Of a DNA stretch of 64,000 nucleotides, positions 63,587 to 64,000 are shown in pieces; the stretch's first letter is position 1, and each line of letters starts with the position of its first letter. Source of the DNA: LSCE01 sp050485425 (GTDB lineage: Bacteria > Pseudomonadota > Gammaproteobacteria > Nitrococcales > Aquisalimonadaceae). A program made the position numbers and the translations under genes. Location: contig JBJHBJ010000003.1 in assembly GCA_050485425.1 (NCBI GenBank), forward strand, positions 1-64,000. The letters are read 5' to 3'. The notes beneath the pieces were generated by a model. It made no database searches, was not told where the DNA came from, and worked only from the letters and a program-made list of their open reading frames with translations.

Positions 63587-64000
63587 ATGCACGTGGACTG
63601 GAACACGCTGCTGGCGGACAGCCAGGCCAGCTTCGACGACAACGGCCAACTCGCGCACTTCGGGGACCCGCAGGCAGAGGTGCAGGCGCTGCTGGGTGAT
63701 GGCGGCATCGCGCCGTTGCCGGCGACCGGCATCATCCAGGTGACCGGTGCCGACGCGGCCGCCTTTCTCCAGGCCCAGCTCAGTCAGGCAGTAGACAGCA
63801 TGCCCAGCGGCAGCACCCGGCTGGCAGGCTACTGCAATCCGAAAGGCCGCTTGTTTGCGGTGCTCCAGGCGGTCCGCATGGACGGCGGTTACCTGCTGCT
63901 CACCGAGCGCCCGCTGACGGAAACCCTGCTCAGGCGCATGCGGATGTTCGTGTTGCGCTCCAAGGTCGAGCTGCACGATGTCTCGGATGGCTGGGCGGTG
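63587..64000 (+). CDS. ygfZ: Folate-binding protein YgfZ (partial, cut by the window end)
   Basis: First 138 codons. GGAGGAACC precedes ATG 63587. TGIIQVTGADAAAFLQAQLS and GYCNPKGRLFAVLQ are the GcvT/YgfZ-type N-terminal landmarks. YgfZ helps in iron-sulfur protein maintenance, which fits its place beside the sdh genes. The gene continues beyond 64000; the diagnostic KGCYxGQE motif would lie outside. Confidence 0.88.
   Translation, partial: MHVDWNTLLADSQASFDDNGQLAHFGDPQAEVQALLGDGGIAPLPATGIIQVTGADAAAFLQAQLSQAVDSMPSGSTRLAGYCNPKGRLFAVLQAVRMDGGYLLLTERPLTETLLRRMRMFVLRSKVELHDVSDGWAV

Overview
This 64 kb window (high GC, roughly 60-65%) is a chromosomal stretch of a gammaproteobacterium. Three conserved gene blocks show this: uvrY-uvrC-pgsA followed by tRNA-Gly, tRNA-Cys and tRNA-Leu; acpS-pdxJ-recO-era-rnc-DUF4845-lepB-lepA-mucD-rseC-rseB-rseA-rpoE; and nadB facing ygfX-sdhE-sdhBADC. 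Carotenoid genes next to this core suggest a pigmented, perhaps halophilic, Chromatiales/Ectothiorhodospiraceae-like organism. That placement is an inference and is weak. No phage, IS transposase, rRNA or CRISPR array was seen.

Layout. 1-5.8 kb: a periplasmic PQQ alcohol dehydrogenase module. It holds a MoxJ-type binding protein, cytochrome c-550 (PedF type) and a quinoprotein dehydrogenase with the lanthanide-type Asp pair, and it diverges from a response regulator/histidine kinase pair. 5.9-10.2 kb: a PAS/GAF diguanylate cyclase and a TonB receptor that closely resembles the PQQ importer PqqU (YncD). The receptor and dehydrogenase upstream regions share TGTCAC/GTGACA half-sites. 10.5-15.7 kb: a TelA-family protein with a membrane partner, then copA-cueR behind a textbook CueR operator. 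15.8-23.0 kb: a zeaxanthin-type carotenoid locus made of crtYIB facing crtE-ABC ATPase-ABC permease-crtZ. 23.1-31.7 kb: DUF192, an NSS transporter, a methyltransferase, three tRNAs, pgsA, uvrC, uvrY, an MFS transporter and a RibD-C-type reductase. 31.8-41.4 kb: fumC, purB, a ribosomal oxygenase, a GNAT gene with two uncharacterised genes, a Nudix hydrolase, rlmD, a DEDD exonuclease and cysM. 41.4-46.2 kb: a MITE-like palindromic element, barA and a 7TM diguanylate cyclase. 46.3-57.0 kb: the acpS-to-rpoE block. 57.3-64 kb: nadB, the succinate dehydrogenase operon with assembly factors SdhE and SdhAF4, and the start of ygfZ.

How the parts connect. The dehydrogenase would pass electrons to the PedF cytochrome under control of the adjacent two-component pair, and its cofactor may be scavenged by the PqqU-like receptor. 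UvrY and BarA, usual partners of the Gac/Bar system, both lie here but 12 kb apart. RpoE/RseABC/MucD form an envelope-stress circuit, and an ECF-like promoter before crtY may place pigment synthesis under similar control. Other signals are a family of short dispersed repeats (five copies), a shared block before purB and cysM, and palindromes before sdhC and crtE.
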